17,551 nt of DNA. It comes from Bacteroidota bacterium (GTDB lineage: Bacteria > Bacteroidota > Bacteroidia > Flavobacteriales_D > Crocinitomicaceae). The DNA is taken from positions 1-17,551 of the forward strand of contig VGML01000021.1 in NCBI GenBank assembly GCA_016866415.1. The letters run 5' to 3'. Below the pieces are notes generated by a model that saw only the letters and a program-made list of their open reading frames with translations, did not search any database and was not told where the DNA came from. Every line of letters begins with the position of its first letter. The first letter of the stretch is position 1. Positions 1 to 8,773 of the stretch are shown here, one piece after another. Made by a program: the position numbers and the translations under genes.

Positions 1-2496
1 ATACAAGGTGTTATACAATGGATTTCCAAATGAACCGCTTCCATCACCATTATTGGTGAATGTTCCATTTAATCCAATTAATGTATCAATATAAGCATTG
101 TTAAATCCTGTGTTCGCAATTGGGTTAGGTAAATTTTGAACTTGGTGAATTACGTAGCCAGGAGTCAAACAGTTCGGTAAGCTTTGCGTTGACTCACCAA
201 TTCCATTAACAGTAATTCCCGGTGTGAAAACATCACCATAGCAAACGAAAGCTGTATCCTGTTGTGCATTTGTCAAACTATCACCGTTCGCCAATTCCAC
301 ATAAATATCACCAGCATCACTATCCACTTCTTGGATGTATTCAATGATGTATTGACCTTCATCACCGGGCGAACCTCCATCAATTTGAATAGCGTAGAGT
401 TTACCAGGTTCTAAACAACATGCTGATTGTTGAGTTCCGGCAAAACCAGCTGTTCCAGAAATGATTGGAGTCACAATCGGCGTATTTCGTGTTCCATCTT
501 CCGTATATGTGGCAGGCCCAAGTCCTCCATAACAATCTGTTCCGTTTAATAATTCATAAACATTGTATCTAAGAACATCCAATCCAATGTAGGCACGAAT
601 GCTCATTTCAACAGCACCAGATGGTGGAGCTGTAAAGTAGTGCCAGACAGTCTGATTTGCCACATTTGCAGGAGTTGGGTCGGCGTTTGGTTCTCCCGCT
701 AAATATTCCTGACAAGCAAACACGTTTGAACCTGCGACTGCTTGGAAAGTTGGGTTGGTTCCTGCTAAAATTACGGGTACCTCATAAAGTGGATTTTGCA
801 AGCTTAAACATAAAATGTCATTACCTGGCGAATTTAACGTTGGATCAGAAACACTTGGGTCAAATAACCAAGATTTAATAGATTGTGTGCTTAAAGGAGA
901 TATGTTGTTAGAAGGGTCAACCATACCATAGTATCTGTAGCCAGGTTCAAGACAACGTTGGTTTATTAAAGCGCTTGGATCACCTCCAAGAAGGCTATTT
1001 GTACCTCCCTCATCTTGATTTAAGAATTCTAAATTCGCACAGGAATAATCAGAAGGAACACCGGGTGAAAATCTTTTATCGAAACCAAATAGAGCGTTGT
1101 TCTCACCATATAAAGCATTTTGATAATCAGATTCGAAAGTGATTCTTCCGCTATTAGGTGCTATAAAGTTCAACCAAACCGATTCATTTACAACCGGATT
1201 ATTAGCTGCAACATGATCGTAATCATAAGCATGATAGTTCTCAGGATTGTTATCTGTATGTGGTGCACCTGTTTCTGCATAATCATTTCCACCATCATAA
1301 GCACATTCAAAATCTAAAACAATTGACTCAGTGCTACTAGCAGCAGAGGAAATTGGAGTTTGAGTAAACGCTACTGTTGAAGATAAACAAGGAATATCCT
1401 CTGTATCACCAGCAGGACCTCCACCTAAATCGTTAATTCTTACCTCAACAAGACCAGAAGTAAGTCCATCCGATGTTAACTGTACGTAATACGTTTCACC
1501 TGCAATTAACTTCTGATAACTTATTCCAGGAATTGGGTCACACGCATCCAGCGACAATTGTGCTTCAGGATCGACACCAAGCAAATCAATACCATCCGAA
1601 AACTCAATATGCGAAAGGTATTCAAATTTATCTTTGATGACAGCGCCTGTCAATGGTTGAAGACCTGTATTACAAGAGCTTCCATCGGCAGCATGATAAA
1701 TTTGGAAATAAGTACCTATTTCGGTTCCACCATTGTCTGTTGAAATTTCAACTTCACCGCCTGCAGGAGCAACAAAACGGAACCATGCTGAGGAGTTATT
1801 AGCTAATACATCTCCTGCTCTTGGCTCATTTGGTTGCAGGGTATTGCTTTGACAGAGTGCAACATTATATGAAGTATTTGTATTCATAAGTGTCGCGTTA
1901 CAGATGTCGTCTGGAAGAATGATTACAGTTGGTGTAAAATCAATTCGTTCTACAGTTAGATTAATTGTGTAGCTTACAGTTGAAGGACAACCTTCAGAAC
2001 CACTTGCAGAAAAAGAATAATTTGCTGTACCATTTGAGGCAGGAACAGCCAAAGATACATTTTGTAATCCAGTTCCACCGTCAGTATTACCTAAAATATC
2101 ATAGTTTCCAGCATCATCATTTTCATAAGCCTCCCAAGCTAAATTTATTGAAGTAGGTACATCTAAAGGACAAATATATTGACGATCAAAAAACAAGGCA
2201 TTCGCAGCAAAATTTATTGGACCGTTCCCACTTGTATTTGTATAATTAAAATTATAAATACCAAATAAAGCTGGACTGTTGTTGGAGTATCCCAGCGTAT
2301 TATCAGTTGCAGTATATTCCCATACGAAATCGCTTTGTCCGGTTACATCAAATAAAAGGTTATCGCAATCTACCGATGAAGAAGTTTGTACAGAGGTGAC
2401 AGTAACTTTTATTGTCGCTTGACTAAAGATAACTGATTTGGAAAAATGTAAAAGAATGACACTGAAAAATAAAAAACGTAAATCTATTTTCACCAT
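1..2496 (-). CDS. Giant secreted multi-module protein, paralogue of the upstream neighbour; 3' end outside the window
   Basis: An open frame of 832 codons runs without a stop from an ATG at 2494-2496 to the left edge. I translated it by eye and spot-checked the frame at four places. It starts with a signal-peptide-like stretch (hydrophobic core FLFFSVILLHF, then SQATI). The mature part follows the neighbouring 2616-6344 protein almost segment by segment, sharing SQATI-VTVTSVQ, TDNTLGYSNN-PALFGI, NLAWEAYENDD, YQKLI-G-TYY, WHYFTAPPSGAVE and GDEG-YIIEYI. Three W..F..P beta modules are visible, starting near SAWFRFVAP, SVWLNFIAP and TVWHYFTAP. The end seen here (GDGSGSFGNPLYN) corresponds to about residue 825 of the 1242-residue paralogue, so roughly 400 residues are probably missing, including any GCDS repeats and T9SS sorting domain. 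The likely role is a T9SS-secreted cell-surface or extracellular protein, by analogy only; no catalytic motif was seen. Confidence 0.9.
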   Translation of the reverse strand, partial: MVKIDLRFLFFSVILLHFSKSVIFSQATIKVTVTSVQTSSSVDCDNLLFDVTGQSDFVWEYTATDNTLGYSNNSPALFGIYNFNYTNTSGNGPINFAANALFFDRQYICPLDVPTSINLAWEAYENDDAGNYDILGNTDGGTGLQNVSLAVPASNGTANYSFSASGSEGCPSTVSYTINLTVERIDFTPTVIILPDDICNATLMNTNTSYNVALCQSNTLQPNEPRAGDVLANNSSAWFRFVAPAGGEVEISTDNGGTEIGTYFQIYHAADGSSCNTGLQPLTGAVIKDKFEYLSHIEFSDGIDLLGVDPEAQLSLDACDPIPGISYQKLIAGETYYVQLTSDGLTSGLVEVRINDLGGGPAGDTEDIPCLSSTVAFTQTPISSAASSTESIVLDFECAYDGGNDYAETGAPHTDNNPENYHAYDYDHVAANNPVVNESVWLNFIAPNSGRITFESDYQNALYGENNALFGFDKRFSPGVPSDYSCANLEFLNQDEGGTNSLLGGDPSALINQRCLEPGYRYYGMVDPSNNISPLSTQSIKSWLFDPSVSDPTLNSPGNDILCLSLQNPLYEVPVILAGTNPTFQAVAGSNVFACQEYLAGEPNADPTPANVANQTVWHYFTAPPSGAVEMSIRAYIGLDVLRYNVYELLNGTDCYGGLGPATYTEDGTRNTPIVTPIISGTAGFAGTQQSACCLEPGKLYAIQIDGGSPGDEGQYIIEYIQEVDSDAGDIYVELANGDSLTNAQQDTAFVCYGDVFTPGITVNGIGESTQSLPNCLTPGYVIHQVQNLPNPIANTGFNNAYIDTLIGLNGTFTNNGDGSGSFGNPLYNTLY

Positions 2497-2570
2497 AACA
2501 TTTGTCTTTTAAAAATTAAATGATGGTTAAAATTAGTTAAAAAAAAAGTAATATTTGGTTAATTGATTCT

Positions 2571-2600
2571 GAATTGTTTTTCTTAAAAAAAAAACAATTC
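2571..2600. terminator. AT-rich hairpin between the two giant paralogues
   Basis: A perfect 11-bp inverted repeat (GAATTGTTTTT and its complement, 2571-2581 and 2590-2600) has an 8-nt loop. It lies 15 bp past the stop codon of the 2616-6344 gene. The position fits a terminator or an mRNA 3'-end stabiliser for that gene. The stem is very AT-rich and no clear U-tract follows it on the minus strand, so efficient intrinsic termination is uncertain. The rest of the 119-bp gap is AT-rich, and I saw no TAnnTTTG promoter match for the downstream gene. Confidence 0.45.
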
Positions 2601-2615
2601 AATCTCAAGAAAATA

Positions 2616-5600
2616 CTAACGTATTAGGTTTATAAATCCGTTAACTTGATTGGAAATATTATTCTTATCAGTGTAATCAATAATAAAAGTATATACGCCC
2701 ATTGGGCACTCCAGGCCTTTAAATTTGCCATCCCAAGGTATTTCAGATGATGTGATTATTCGCTCACCCCAACGGTTGTATATAGAGTACTTCATTGTCT
2801 TCGAATTTCGTAAAATTGGAAACCAAAAATCGTTTAAATTATCACCATCTGGGGTAAATGAATTTGGAGCATACAATGTGATTTCATCACAATTATCAAC
2901 ATATAAATTAAGAATTACAGTTGAATCACAACCATTATCACTCAATAATGGCCAACTATATGTTCCTGAAATACTTAGTGAATCGTATGCGAAATAATAA
3001 TTGGATCCTATACAAATGGTATCAAAAAGTATCGTTTGATATTCATCTTTCACAAAAAGACTTAATACGTTAATCGAATCACATCCAAAACTAGTCGTGG
3101 TGGAGTCAAAATATACCCCCTCATTAGTATAATCAATATTGTTAAATAAGTAGGATTCTCCCTCACATATGTAAGCTTGTTGGTTAACAACAACTGGAGT
3201 TATTACGAAAAGACTAGTTGTCAAAATGCTATCACAACCATAAATTCCAACTAAGGTATCTTGAAATTGGCCATTTTGATTGTATGTGTTTCCATTTACG
3301 ACAATCGATCCTCCCTCACAAACTGTAAAACTTTGAAATCCATAACTTGGATTCCCATGAAAAAATAACGTTGTTGTAACTATTGAATCACATCCATTGA
3401 ATGTAATTAAGCTATCAATGTAAATTCCATTCGAATTTTGAAAATTACCAGCAATAAAAACACTGTCACCTTCACAAATATTTAAAACTATCGGAACGTT
3501 AACCGTAGAACAGGGATTTGAGCATCCTGATGCATCAATAGTTAATGAAATTGGGCAAATTCCATCATCAAGTGTAATTCCATATGTACCTGTTATGGCT
3601 GCAATCGAAGAATACAAGCTGCCCTCAACTAGTCCCCCTGAATAAATTAATTGCCCTAAAGGATTCTGTACACTTATTGAAATGGGTAGATTTGAATAAG
3701 CACCGTAACCTCCAGAAAAACCAATGGTCATTGTACAAGTTGAATTATCGTATGTGGAATTAACTAAAAGAGGGGATAGAAATACTATTGGTATTCCATT
3801 TCCAAGAGTTGCTGTCGGGCACGAAAATGCACCCCAATTTGATGAAAAATCAGCTGCAGGAGATAAATAATAAACAGAATTGAAAATCGGATTTCCTTGT
3901 GAACCAGATCCATCTGTATCATTTATGAAATATCCATTCGATTGAATGGAGTCCATAAAAGTAAAGCCCGAATTGTATACCGGATCGGGAACGTTGGCAT
4001 TTGTATGAATGACAAAACCAGGATTTATACAACTTGGAATACTTTGGGTTGAATTTCCAATTCCATCTAAAAGTATTGAGGGTGTAATTGAATCACCGAA
4101 ACAAACAAAAGCTGTATCACCGGAATAAATACTTGTATACTCTCCATTTGAAATTAAAGCTTCAATATCTCCTGCATCAGATTCTAATTCCTTTATGTAT
4201 TCGATAATGTATAGACCTTCATCTCCGGCAGAACCACCATCTAACTGAATGGCATAGATTTTACCAGTTTCTAAACAACAAAGCGAGGTTTGAAGTCCCG
4301 AACTTGTTGCTGAACCGCTTAAAAGAGGAGTAATTATTGGTGAAAACCTTGTTCCGTTTGTGGTAAATGTTGCGGGGGCTAAACCTCCATAACAACTTGT
4401 TCCGTTGAGTAATTCAAAAATATTAAATCTGAGTGTATCCATTCCAATGTAGGCTCTTAGGCTTATTTCAACGGCTCCAGAAGGAGGTGCGGTAAAGTAA
4501 TGCCAAACAGTTTGATTTGCACAGTTGCTTGATATTGAATTTATATTTGGTTCTCCTGCAAGATACTCTTGACAGGCAAGAACATTTGTTCCAGCAACTG
4601 CTTGAAAAGTTGGATTCGTGCCCGTCAAAATGACCGGAACTTCATATTGTTGATTTTGCAAAGTCAAACAAAGAATATCATTTCCAGGTGGATTAAGTGT
4701 TGGATCTACAACACTTGGGTCGTAAACCCATGATTTGATGCTTTGAGCACTTAAAAAAGTAATAGCATCAGAAGGGTCAATCATGCCGAAGTAATTGTAT
4801 CCAGGTTCAAGACAAGAAGCTTTTATAAGTGCACTCGGATCACCACCTGAGAAAGAATTTGGTCCACCTTCATCGGATTTTAGAAAATCCAAATTTGAAC
4901 ATAAGTAGTCGGATGGAATTCCCGGTGCAAATCGTTTATCATAACTAAACAAGGCTGAACTTTCTCCATATAAAGCATCTTGATAATCAGATTCGAAAAT
5001 AATTCTACCCATATTTGGCGAAATAAAATTTAACCAAACACTTTCATTCATGGTTGTGTTTCCGAGTGAAATATGAGGATAATCATATGCGTGGTATTTA
5101 ACTGGGTCTGTGGAAGTATGCACTTGACCTGTTTCCGCGGCATCATTCCCACCATCAAAAGCACAACCAAAATTAAGTACGGCACTTGCCGGACTATTTT
5201 GAGCTGAGGATATTAAATTTGAATTATAGCTTACGGATGTTGATAAGCATGGGATATCCTCTAAATCAGGACTATTTCCACCAAAACCGTTAACTCGTAA
5301 TTGAAAATAACCATTATCATTTATTTGATCGGCACAGAGTTGAATGTAGTACGTTTGCCCAGGAATTAACTTTTGATAGGAGATAAGTGGAACAGGGTCA
5401 CATGAATTAAAGGTTATGTCTCCTTCCGGATCAACCCCAAGAAAATCTATTCCGTCAGAAAAATCAATGTGCGAGAGGTATTCAAATTTATCTTTGATTA
5501 ATTGTCCTGTAACTGGATGAATCCCGTCAGAACAATTCATACCATCTGCGGCATGATAAACTTGAAAATAAGTACCAATGGTAGTTCCAGATAAATCTGA

Positions 5601-6344
5601 AGTTACCTGAACAGATCCTGATTGAGGCGCAATAAATTTTGCCCAAAGCGATCCTGCATTTTGGATGTCATTTGCTCTCGGTTCATTAGATTCAAGTGTT
5701 GCTGGACACCAACCAAAAGTGTATGTCGAGTTTAATGAAAGTTGATTGGCAGTGCAAATATCGTCTTGCAGATAATTTACAGCAATTGGAATTCGATCAA
5801 TTCGCAAATTAATGGTATAAATTTGATTACATCCAGGGTCAACAGAATTCGCAATAAATGAATAATTTATACTTCCTGCGCCGACTGGAACAGGCATAGT
5901 AACGTTTTGAAGATTTGTTTGGCCATCTGTTAATCCAATAACATCGTAGTTCCCAACATCATCGTTTTCGTATGCTTCCCAAGCCAAATTGATTACGGTT
6001 GGAACACTTGTCGGGCAAAGATAATCGTGGTCAAAGAACAGACCATTTGATGGAGAAAAATTAGCACTGGGAGAGGTTAATGTGTATGGACCATTGTTAT
6101 TATTATTGTATGCATAGTTAAAACCTAATATACCAAACAGAGCAGGATTATTGTTGGAATATCCTAAGGTATTATCCGTTGCGGTGAATTCCCAAACAAA
6201 GTCTGAATTTCCGCTAAAGAATCCATCACAATCTTGAAATAAAGCAAGTTGAACAGATGTTACAGTAACTCTAATAGTCGCTTGACTCCAAACATTTATT
6301 GATAACAATACTACGCAAAGTAATAAAATGTTTTTTCCAACCAT
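2616..6344 (-). CDS. Giant secreted protein with T9SS type-B (gliding-associated) C-terminal sorting domain
   Basis: The 1242-residue protein begins with a signal peptide (about residues 1-20, hydrophobic core ILLLCVVLLSI, ending WSQA). An N-terminal beta region (21-186) comes next. Three modules follow, each built around a W..F..P..G motif: SLWAKFIAP 232-240, SVWLNFISP 435-443 and TVWHYFTAP 612-620. Each module ends with a PG/TG-Y-Y turn, reminiscent of PPC-like adhesion or protease-accessory domains. After another beta region (745-945) come four repeats of about 51 residues, with cysteine near 956, 1009, 1060 and 1111 and GCDS at 984, 1036, 1087 and 1138. The C-terminus (1157-1242, APNSFTPDGDNLNDFW, YNRWGE, WDG) is a T9SS type-B sorting domain (CHU_C / TIGR04131 type). 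The protein is therefore expected to cross the outer membrane through T9SS and be released or surface-attached. No protease or glycosidase active site was recognised. The start lies 15 bp after pdhC, which suggests readthrough from pdh or a promoter inside pdhC. A close paralogue follows downstream. Confidence 0.95.
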   Translation of the reverse strand: MVGKNILLLCVVLLSINVWSQATIRVTVTSVQLALFQDCDGFFSGNSDFVWEFTATDNTLGYSNNNPALFGILGFNYAYNNNNNGPYTLTSPSANFSPSNGLFFDHDYLCPTSVPTVINLAWEAYENDDVGNYDVIGLTDGQTNLQNVTMPVPVGAGSINYSFIANSVDPGCNQIYTINLRIDRIPIAVNYLQDDICTANQLSLNSTYTFGWCPATLESNEPRANDIQNAGSLWAKFIAPQSGSVQVTSDLSGTTIGTYFQVYHAADGMNCSDGIHPVTGQLIKDKFEYLSHIDFSDGIDFLGVDPEGDITFNSCDPVPLISYQKLIPGQTYYIQLCADQINDNGYFQLRVNGFGGNSPDLEDIPCLSTSVSYNSNLISSAQNSPASAVLNFGCAFDGGNDAAETGQVHTSTDPVKYHAYDYPHISLGNTTMNESVWLNFISPNMGRIIFESDYQDALYGESSALFSYDKRFAPGIPSDYLCSNLDFLKSDEGGPNSFSGGDPSALIKASCLEPGYNYFGMIDPSDAITFLSAQSIKSWVYDPSVVDPTLNPPGNDILCLTLQNQQYEVPVILTGTNPTFQAVAGTNVLACQEYLAGEPNINSISSNCANQTVWHYFTAPPSGAVEISLRAYIGMDTLRFNIFELLNGTSCYGGLAPATFTTNGTRFSPIITPLLSGSATSSGLQTSLCCLETGKIYAIQLDGGSAGDEGLYIIEYIKELESDAGDIEALISNGEYTSIYSGDTAFVCFGDSITPSILLDGIGNSTQSIPSCINPGFVIHTNANVPDPVYNSGFTFMDSIQSNGYFINDTDGSGSQGNPIFNSVYYLSPAADFSSNWGAFSCPTATLGNGIPIVFLSPLLVNSTYDNSTCTMTIGFSGGYGAYSNLPISISVQNPLGQLIYSGGLVEGSLYSSIAAITGTYGITLDDGICPISLTIDASGCSNPCSTVNVPIVLNICEGDSVFIAGNFQNSNGIYIDSLITFNGCDSIVTTTLFFHGNPSYGFQSFTVCEGGSIVVNGNTYNQNGQFQDTLVGIYGCDSILTTSLFVITPVVVNQQAYICEGESYLFNNIDYTNEGVYFDSTTTSFGCDSINVLSLFVKDEYQTILFDTICIGSNYYFAYDSLSISGTYSWPLLSDNGCDSTVILNLYVDNCDEITLYAPNSFTPDGDNLNDFWFPILRNSKTMKYSIYNRWGERIITSSEIPWDGKFKGLECPMGVYTFIIDYTDKNNISNQVNGFINLIR
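2619..2876 (-). other. T9SS type-B C-terminal sorting domain (coding segment)
   Basis: Residues 1157-1242 of the giant protein carry the hallmark order APN-FTPDGD-N-NDFW, then SIYNRWGE, then WDG, then P-GVYTF. This matches the gliding-motility-associated C-terminal domain that targets cargo to the type IX secretion system in Bacteroidota. It is the strongest taxonomic marker in the window. Confidence 0.93.
2895..3494 (-). repeat. Four tandem ~51-residue GCDS repeats (coding)
   Basis: Residues about 951-1150 of the giant protein hold four units. Each has the pattern [VI]C-G, then about 12 residues, then G-[YQF]-DS/DT, then GCDS[IT], then L-LFV. The GCDS motifs are at residues 984, 1036, 1087 and 1138, a spacing of 52, 51 and 51. 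Each unit has one cysteine near its start and one in GCDS, so intra-repeat disulfides are plausible. Such stalk-like repeats are common just before T9SS sorting domains. The DNA copies are diverged, so this is an old protein-level repeat and not a recent DNA expansion. Confidence 0.85.
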
Positions 6345-6359
6345 ATTAGAGTTTTAAAC

Positions 6360-7619
6360 TCAAAGTAACATTGCAACAGGATTCTCCATGAAATTTTTAA
6401 ATGTTTGTAAAAATGAAGCACCCATCGCGCCATCAACGACTCTGTGGTCACAAGAAAGGGTAACTTTCATGACATTTCCCGGAATAATAATTCCATTTTT
6501 AACAACCGGAACTTCATTTATTCCTCCAACTGCTAGTATGCAGCTATCTGGTGGGTTAATAATAGCGGTAAATGATTCAATTCCAAACATCCCCAAGTTT
6601 GAAATGGTAAACGTATTACCTTCCCAATCGCTCGGTTGTAGTTTTTTGTCTTTTGCGCGTTTTGCGAAATCTTTTACTTCTGATGAAATTTGAAGTAATC
6701 CTTTTGTGTCCGCAAAGCGAATTACCGGAACCAAAAGTCCCTCATCGACTGCAACAGCAACACCAATATGAACGTGATCATTTCTTCTAATAAAGTCTCC
6801 CATCCAAGCACTGTTAACATTTGGGTGTTGTTTTAAAGATAAACCAACAGCTTTCACAACCATATCATTGAAAGAAACTTTAACGCCTTCCATAGCATTT
6901 AATGTTTTTCTCGCAGCAATTGCGTTGTCCATATCGATACTCAACGTCAAATAGAAATGAGGCGCAGTAAATTTACTTTCAGCTAATCTACGTGCTATTG
7001 TTTTTCGCATTTGACTCACCGTTTCATCACGGAAAGATTCTGTTCCTGATGGTACTGATGAATATGTTCGTTCAGCTGGTGTATATGGCGTATAGTGATC
7101 CACATCCCTTTTTACTATTCTCCCACCGTCTCCAGTTCCTGCTACTGCGTTTATGTCAATTCCTTTTTCTTCTGCTAGTTTTTTAGCTAGTGGTGAAGCA
7201 AAAATACGATCCGAACTAGAAACAACTGGTGCACTATCTTTTACTTGTGTAGGAACTGATTCTTTAACTGGTTCAGATTTTGGAGTAGAATCCGCCGCCT
7301 CAACTGTTGGAGTTTCGGCTTCTTTGGTGACTTCCGCAACTGGTGTCGGAGCTCCCGACAATAATCCTGAGATGTCTTCACCTTTTTCACCGATTATAGC
7401 CAAAATGGAATTAACCGGTGCGGCTTTTCCAGTTTCAACTCCGATGTGAAGTAACACACCATCGTAAAACGATTCAAACTCCATTGTAGCTTTGTCCGTT
7501 TCAATTTCTGCTAAAATTTCACCTGCTTTAACCGAATCACCAACTTGCTTATTCCAAGCTGCCACAACTCCTTCGGTCATCGTGTCACTTAATTTGGGCA
7601 TGTATACTACTTCTGCCAT
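6360..7619 (-). CDS. pdhC: Pyruvate dehydrogenase E2, dihydrolipoyllysine acetyltransferase
   Basis: The core enzyme of the pyruvate dehydrogenase complex transfers the acetyl group from the lipoyl arm to CoA in the cytoplasm. The 419 residues hold, in order: one lipoyl domain (1-80) with the lipoylated lysine K43 in ETDKATMEF; a Thr/Glu/Pro/Ala-rich linker (about 88-136); a peripheral-subunit binding domain (138-173, RIFASPLAKKLAEEKGID with GTGDGGRIVKRD); and the catalytic domain (about 195-419). The active-site motif DHRVVDG is at 391-397 (H392, D396), and the trimer-core motif TISNLGMFG is at 338-346. The gene sits 24 bp after pdhA and is surely cotranscribed with it. E1 beta is not here; it must be encoded elsewhere, as I recall for many Flavobacteriia. 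The ATG start gives a normal lipoyl-domain N-terminus. E2 of another 2-oxoacid complex is less likely because of the adjacent PDH-type E1 alpha. Confidence 0.96.
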   Translation of the reverse strand: MAEVVYMPKLSDTMTEGVVAAWNKQVGDSVKAGEILAEIETDKATMEFESFYDGVLLHIGVETGKAAPVNSILAIIGEKGEDISGLLSGAPTPVAEVTKEAETPTVEAADSTPKSEPVKESVPTQVKDSAPVVSSSDRIFASPLAKKLAEEKGIDINAVAGTGDGGRIVKRDVDHYTPYTPAERTYSSVPSGTESFRDETVSQMRKTIARRLAESKFTAPHFYLTLSIDMDNAIAARKTLNAMEGVKVSFNDMVVKAVGLSLKQHPNVNSAWMGDFIRRNDHVHIGVAVAVDEGLLVPVIRFADTKGLLQISSEVKDFAKRAKDKKLQPSDWEGNTFTISNLGMFGIESFTAIINPPDSCILAVGGINEVPVVKNGIIIPGNVMKVTLSCDHRVVDGAMGASFLQTFKNFMENPVAMLL

Positions 7620-7643
7620 ATCAATTTAATTTTTTTTTGACTA

Positions 7644-8696
7644 TTAATATTCTTTTATGTAAGGATAATCTTGTTGTATGTAAACATCCTCGTACAATTC
7701 GTGAGGCTCTGGATAAGGAGAATTTTCAGCGAATTCAACAGATTCATCAACTTCCTTCTTAACCCAGTAATTGATGTCTTCTATTTCTTTTTCCGACAAA
7801 AACTTATTTTCGCGAATAACATTTAAAACATGATCAATCGGATCTTGTTCAATCCAGTCATTAACTTCGTCTTTTGTTCTATATTTTTGAGGATCAGACA
7901 TCGAGTGCCCTTTGTATCGGTATGTTCGAATGTCTAGTAGGGTAGGGCCATCGCCTCTTCTAGCCCGGTTTGCAGCTTCTTCAATTGCATCGTGCACGTC
8001 CTCTGGACGCATCCCATTAACAATTTTGGAAGGCATTTCGTAAGAAAGTCCAATTTTAGAAAGATCTGTAACATTGGTCGTTCTCTCGACAGAAGTTCCC
8101 ATCGCGTAATTATTATTTTCAATTATAAAAATGACTGGAATCTTCCAAATCATAGCCATATTAAAAGTTTCGTGAAGCGCACCTTGTCGAACTGCTCCAT
8201 CACCCATGGAAACAAAGGCAACATTATCTGTTCCATTGTACATTTCAGCAAAAGCAACTCCGGCACCCATTGCAATCTGCGCTCCAACAATTCCATGGCC
8301 ACCCATAAAATTCTTTTCCTTATCAAAAAAGTGCATTGACCCACCTTTACCTTTTGAACAACCTGTTTTTCTTCCGTAAAGTTCCGCCATTAAAACACGT
8401 GGATCACTTCCAAGTGCTATTGGATGGGCATGATCACGATAAGCAGTCATATGTTTGTCTGTTGGACGACAGGCGCTTGCGGTTCCTACAACAATGGCTT
8501 CTTGACCTATGTACAAGTGACAAAAACCACCAAATTTTTGTTGGATATACAATTGACCTGTTTTTTCTTCGAACTTACGAATCAATAACATGTCCTTGTA
8601 CCATTTTATATAAGTTTCTTTCGAAAACTTCAACTCTTTTTTAGAGTTTTTTTTGCTATTCGTAGATTTTTCCAAACTTGCTGTCTTAACTGGCAT
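7644..8696 (-). CDS. pdhA: Pyruvate dehydrogenase E1 component, alpha subunit
   Basis: The thiamine-diphosphate-dependent E1 alpha subunit decarboxylates pyruvate and reductively acetylates the lipoyl group of E2. With the ATG at 8694-8696 it is 350 residues long. The ThDP/Mg motif begins GDGAVRQG (165-172) and ends at ENNNYAMGT (193-201). The typical E1-alpha motifs YIGQEA (62-67), YRDHAHP (86-92), KGKGGSMHF (115-123) and the loop YRYKGHSMSDPQKYR (259-273) are all present. A Lys/Ser-rich N-terminal tail of about 25 residues precedes the conserved part. An upstream TTG (8718-8720) would add 8 residues, but it lies inside a good promoter -7 match (TATATTTG), so it cannot be in the mRNA if that promoter is used; I therefore chose the ATG. 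pdhC follows 24 bp downstream. Confidence 0.95.
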   Translation of the reverse strand: MPVKTASLEKSTNSKKNSKKELKFSKETYIKWYKDMLLIRKFEEKTGQLYIQQKFGGFCHLYIGQEAIVVGTASACRPTDKHMTAYRDHAHPIALGSDPRVLMAELYGRKTGCSKGKGGSMHFFDKEKNFMGGHGIVGAQIAMGAGVAFAEMYNGTDNVAFVSMGDGAVRQGALHETFNMAMIWKIPVIFIIENNNYAMGTSVERTTNVTDLSKIGLSYEMPSKIVNGMRPEDVHDAIEEAANRARRGDGPTLLDIRTYRYKGHSMSDPQKYRTKDEVNDWIEQDPIDHVLNVIRENKFLSEKEIEDINYWVKKEVDESVEFAENSPYPEPHELYEDVYIQQDYPYIKEY

Positions 8697-8717
8697 TTTT
8701 AGTATTTTAAACTTTGA

Positions 8718-8725
8718 CAAATATA
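8718..8725 (-). promoter_or_regulatory. Bacteroidota-type -7 promoter element for pdhA-pdhC
   Basis: On the minus strand the sequence reads TATATTTG, an exact TAnnTTTG match, about 21 bp before the pdhA ATG. A weak TTTT stretch lies 17-20 bp further upstream in the -33 position, without the usual G. The leader would be only about 10-20 nt. The site lies in the 77-bp gap after the lipoprotein gene, where a pdh promoter is expected. Confidence 0.6.
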
Positions 8726-8773
8726 AAAAGGAATTTTAATTAAAAGTATACATGTCATTTATACACTAAGTGA

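Noticed and set aside
2725..2997. 90-codon plus-strand open frame opposite the end of the giant gene
   Set aside because: It lies wholly opposite the T9SS sorting domain and GCDS repeats, whose coding is certain. It has no family features.
6992..7449. Two overlapping plus-strand open frames opposite pdhC
   Set aside because: They mirror the low-complexity linker and start of the E2 catalytic domain; compositional shadows of a well-supported gene.
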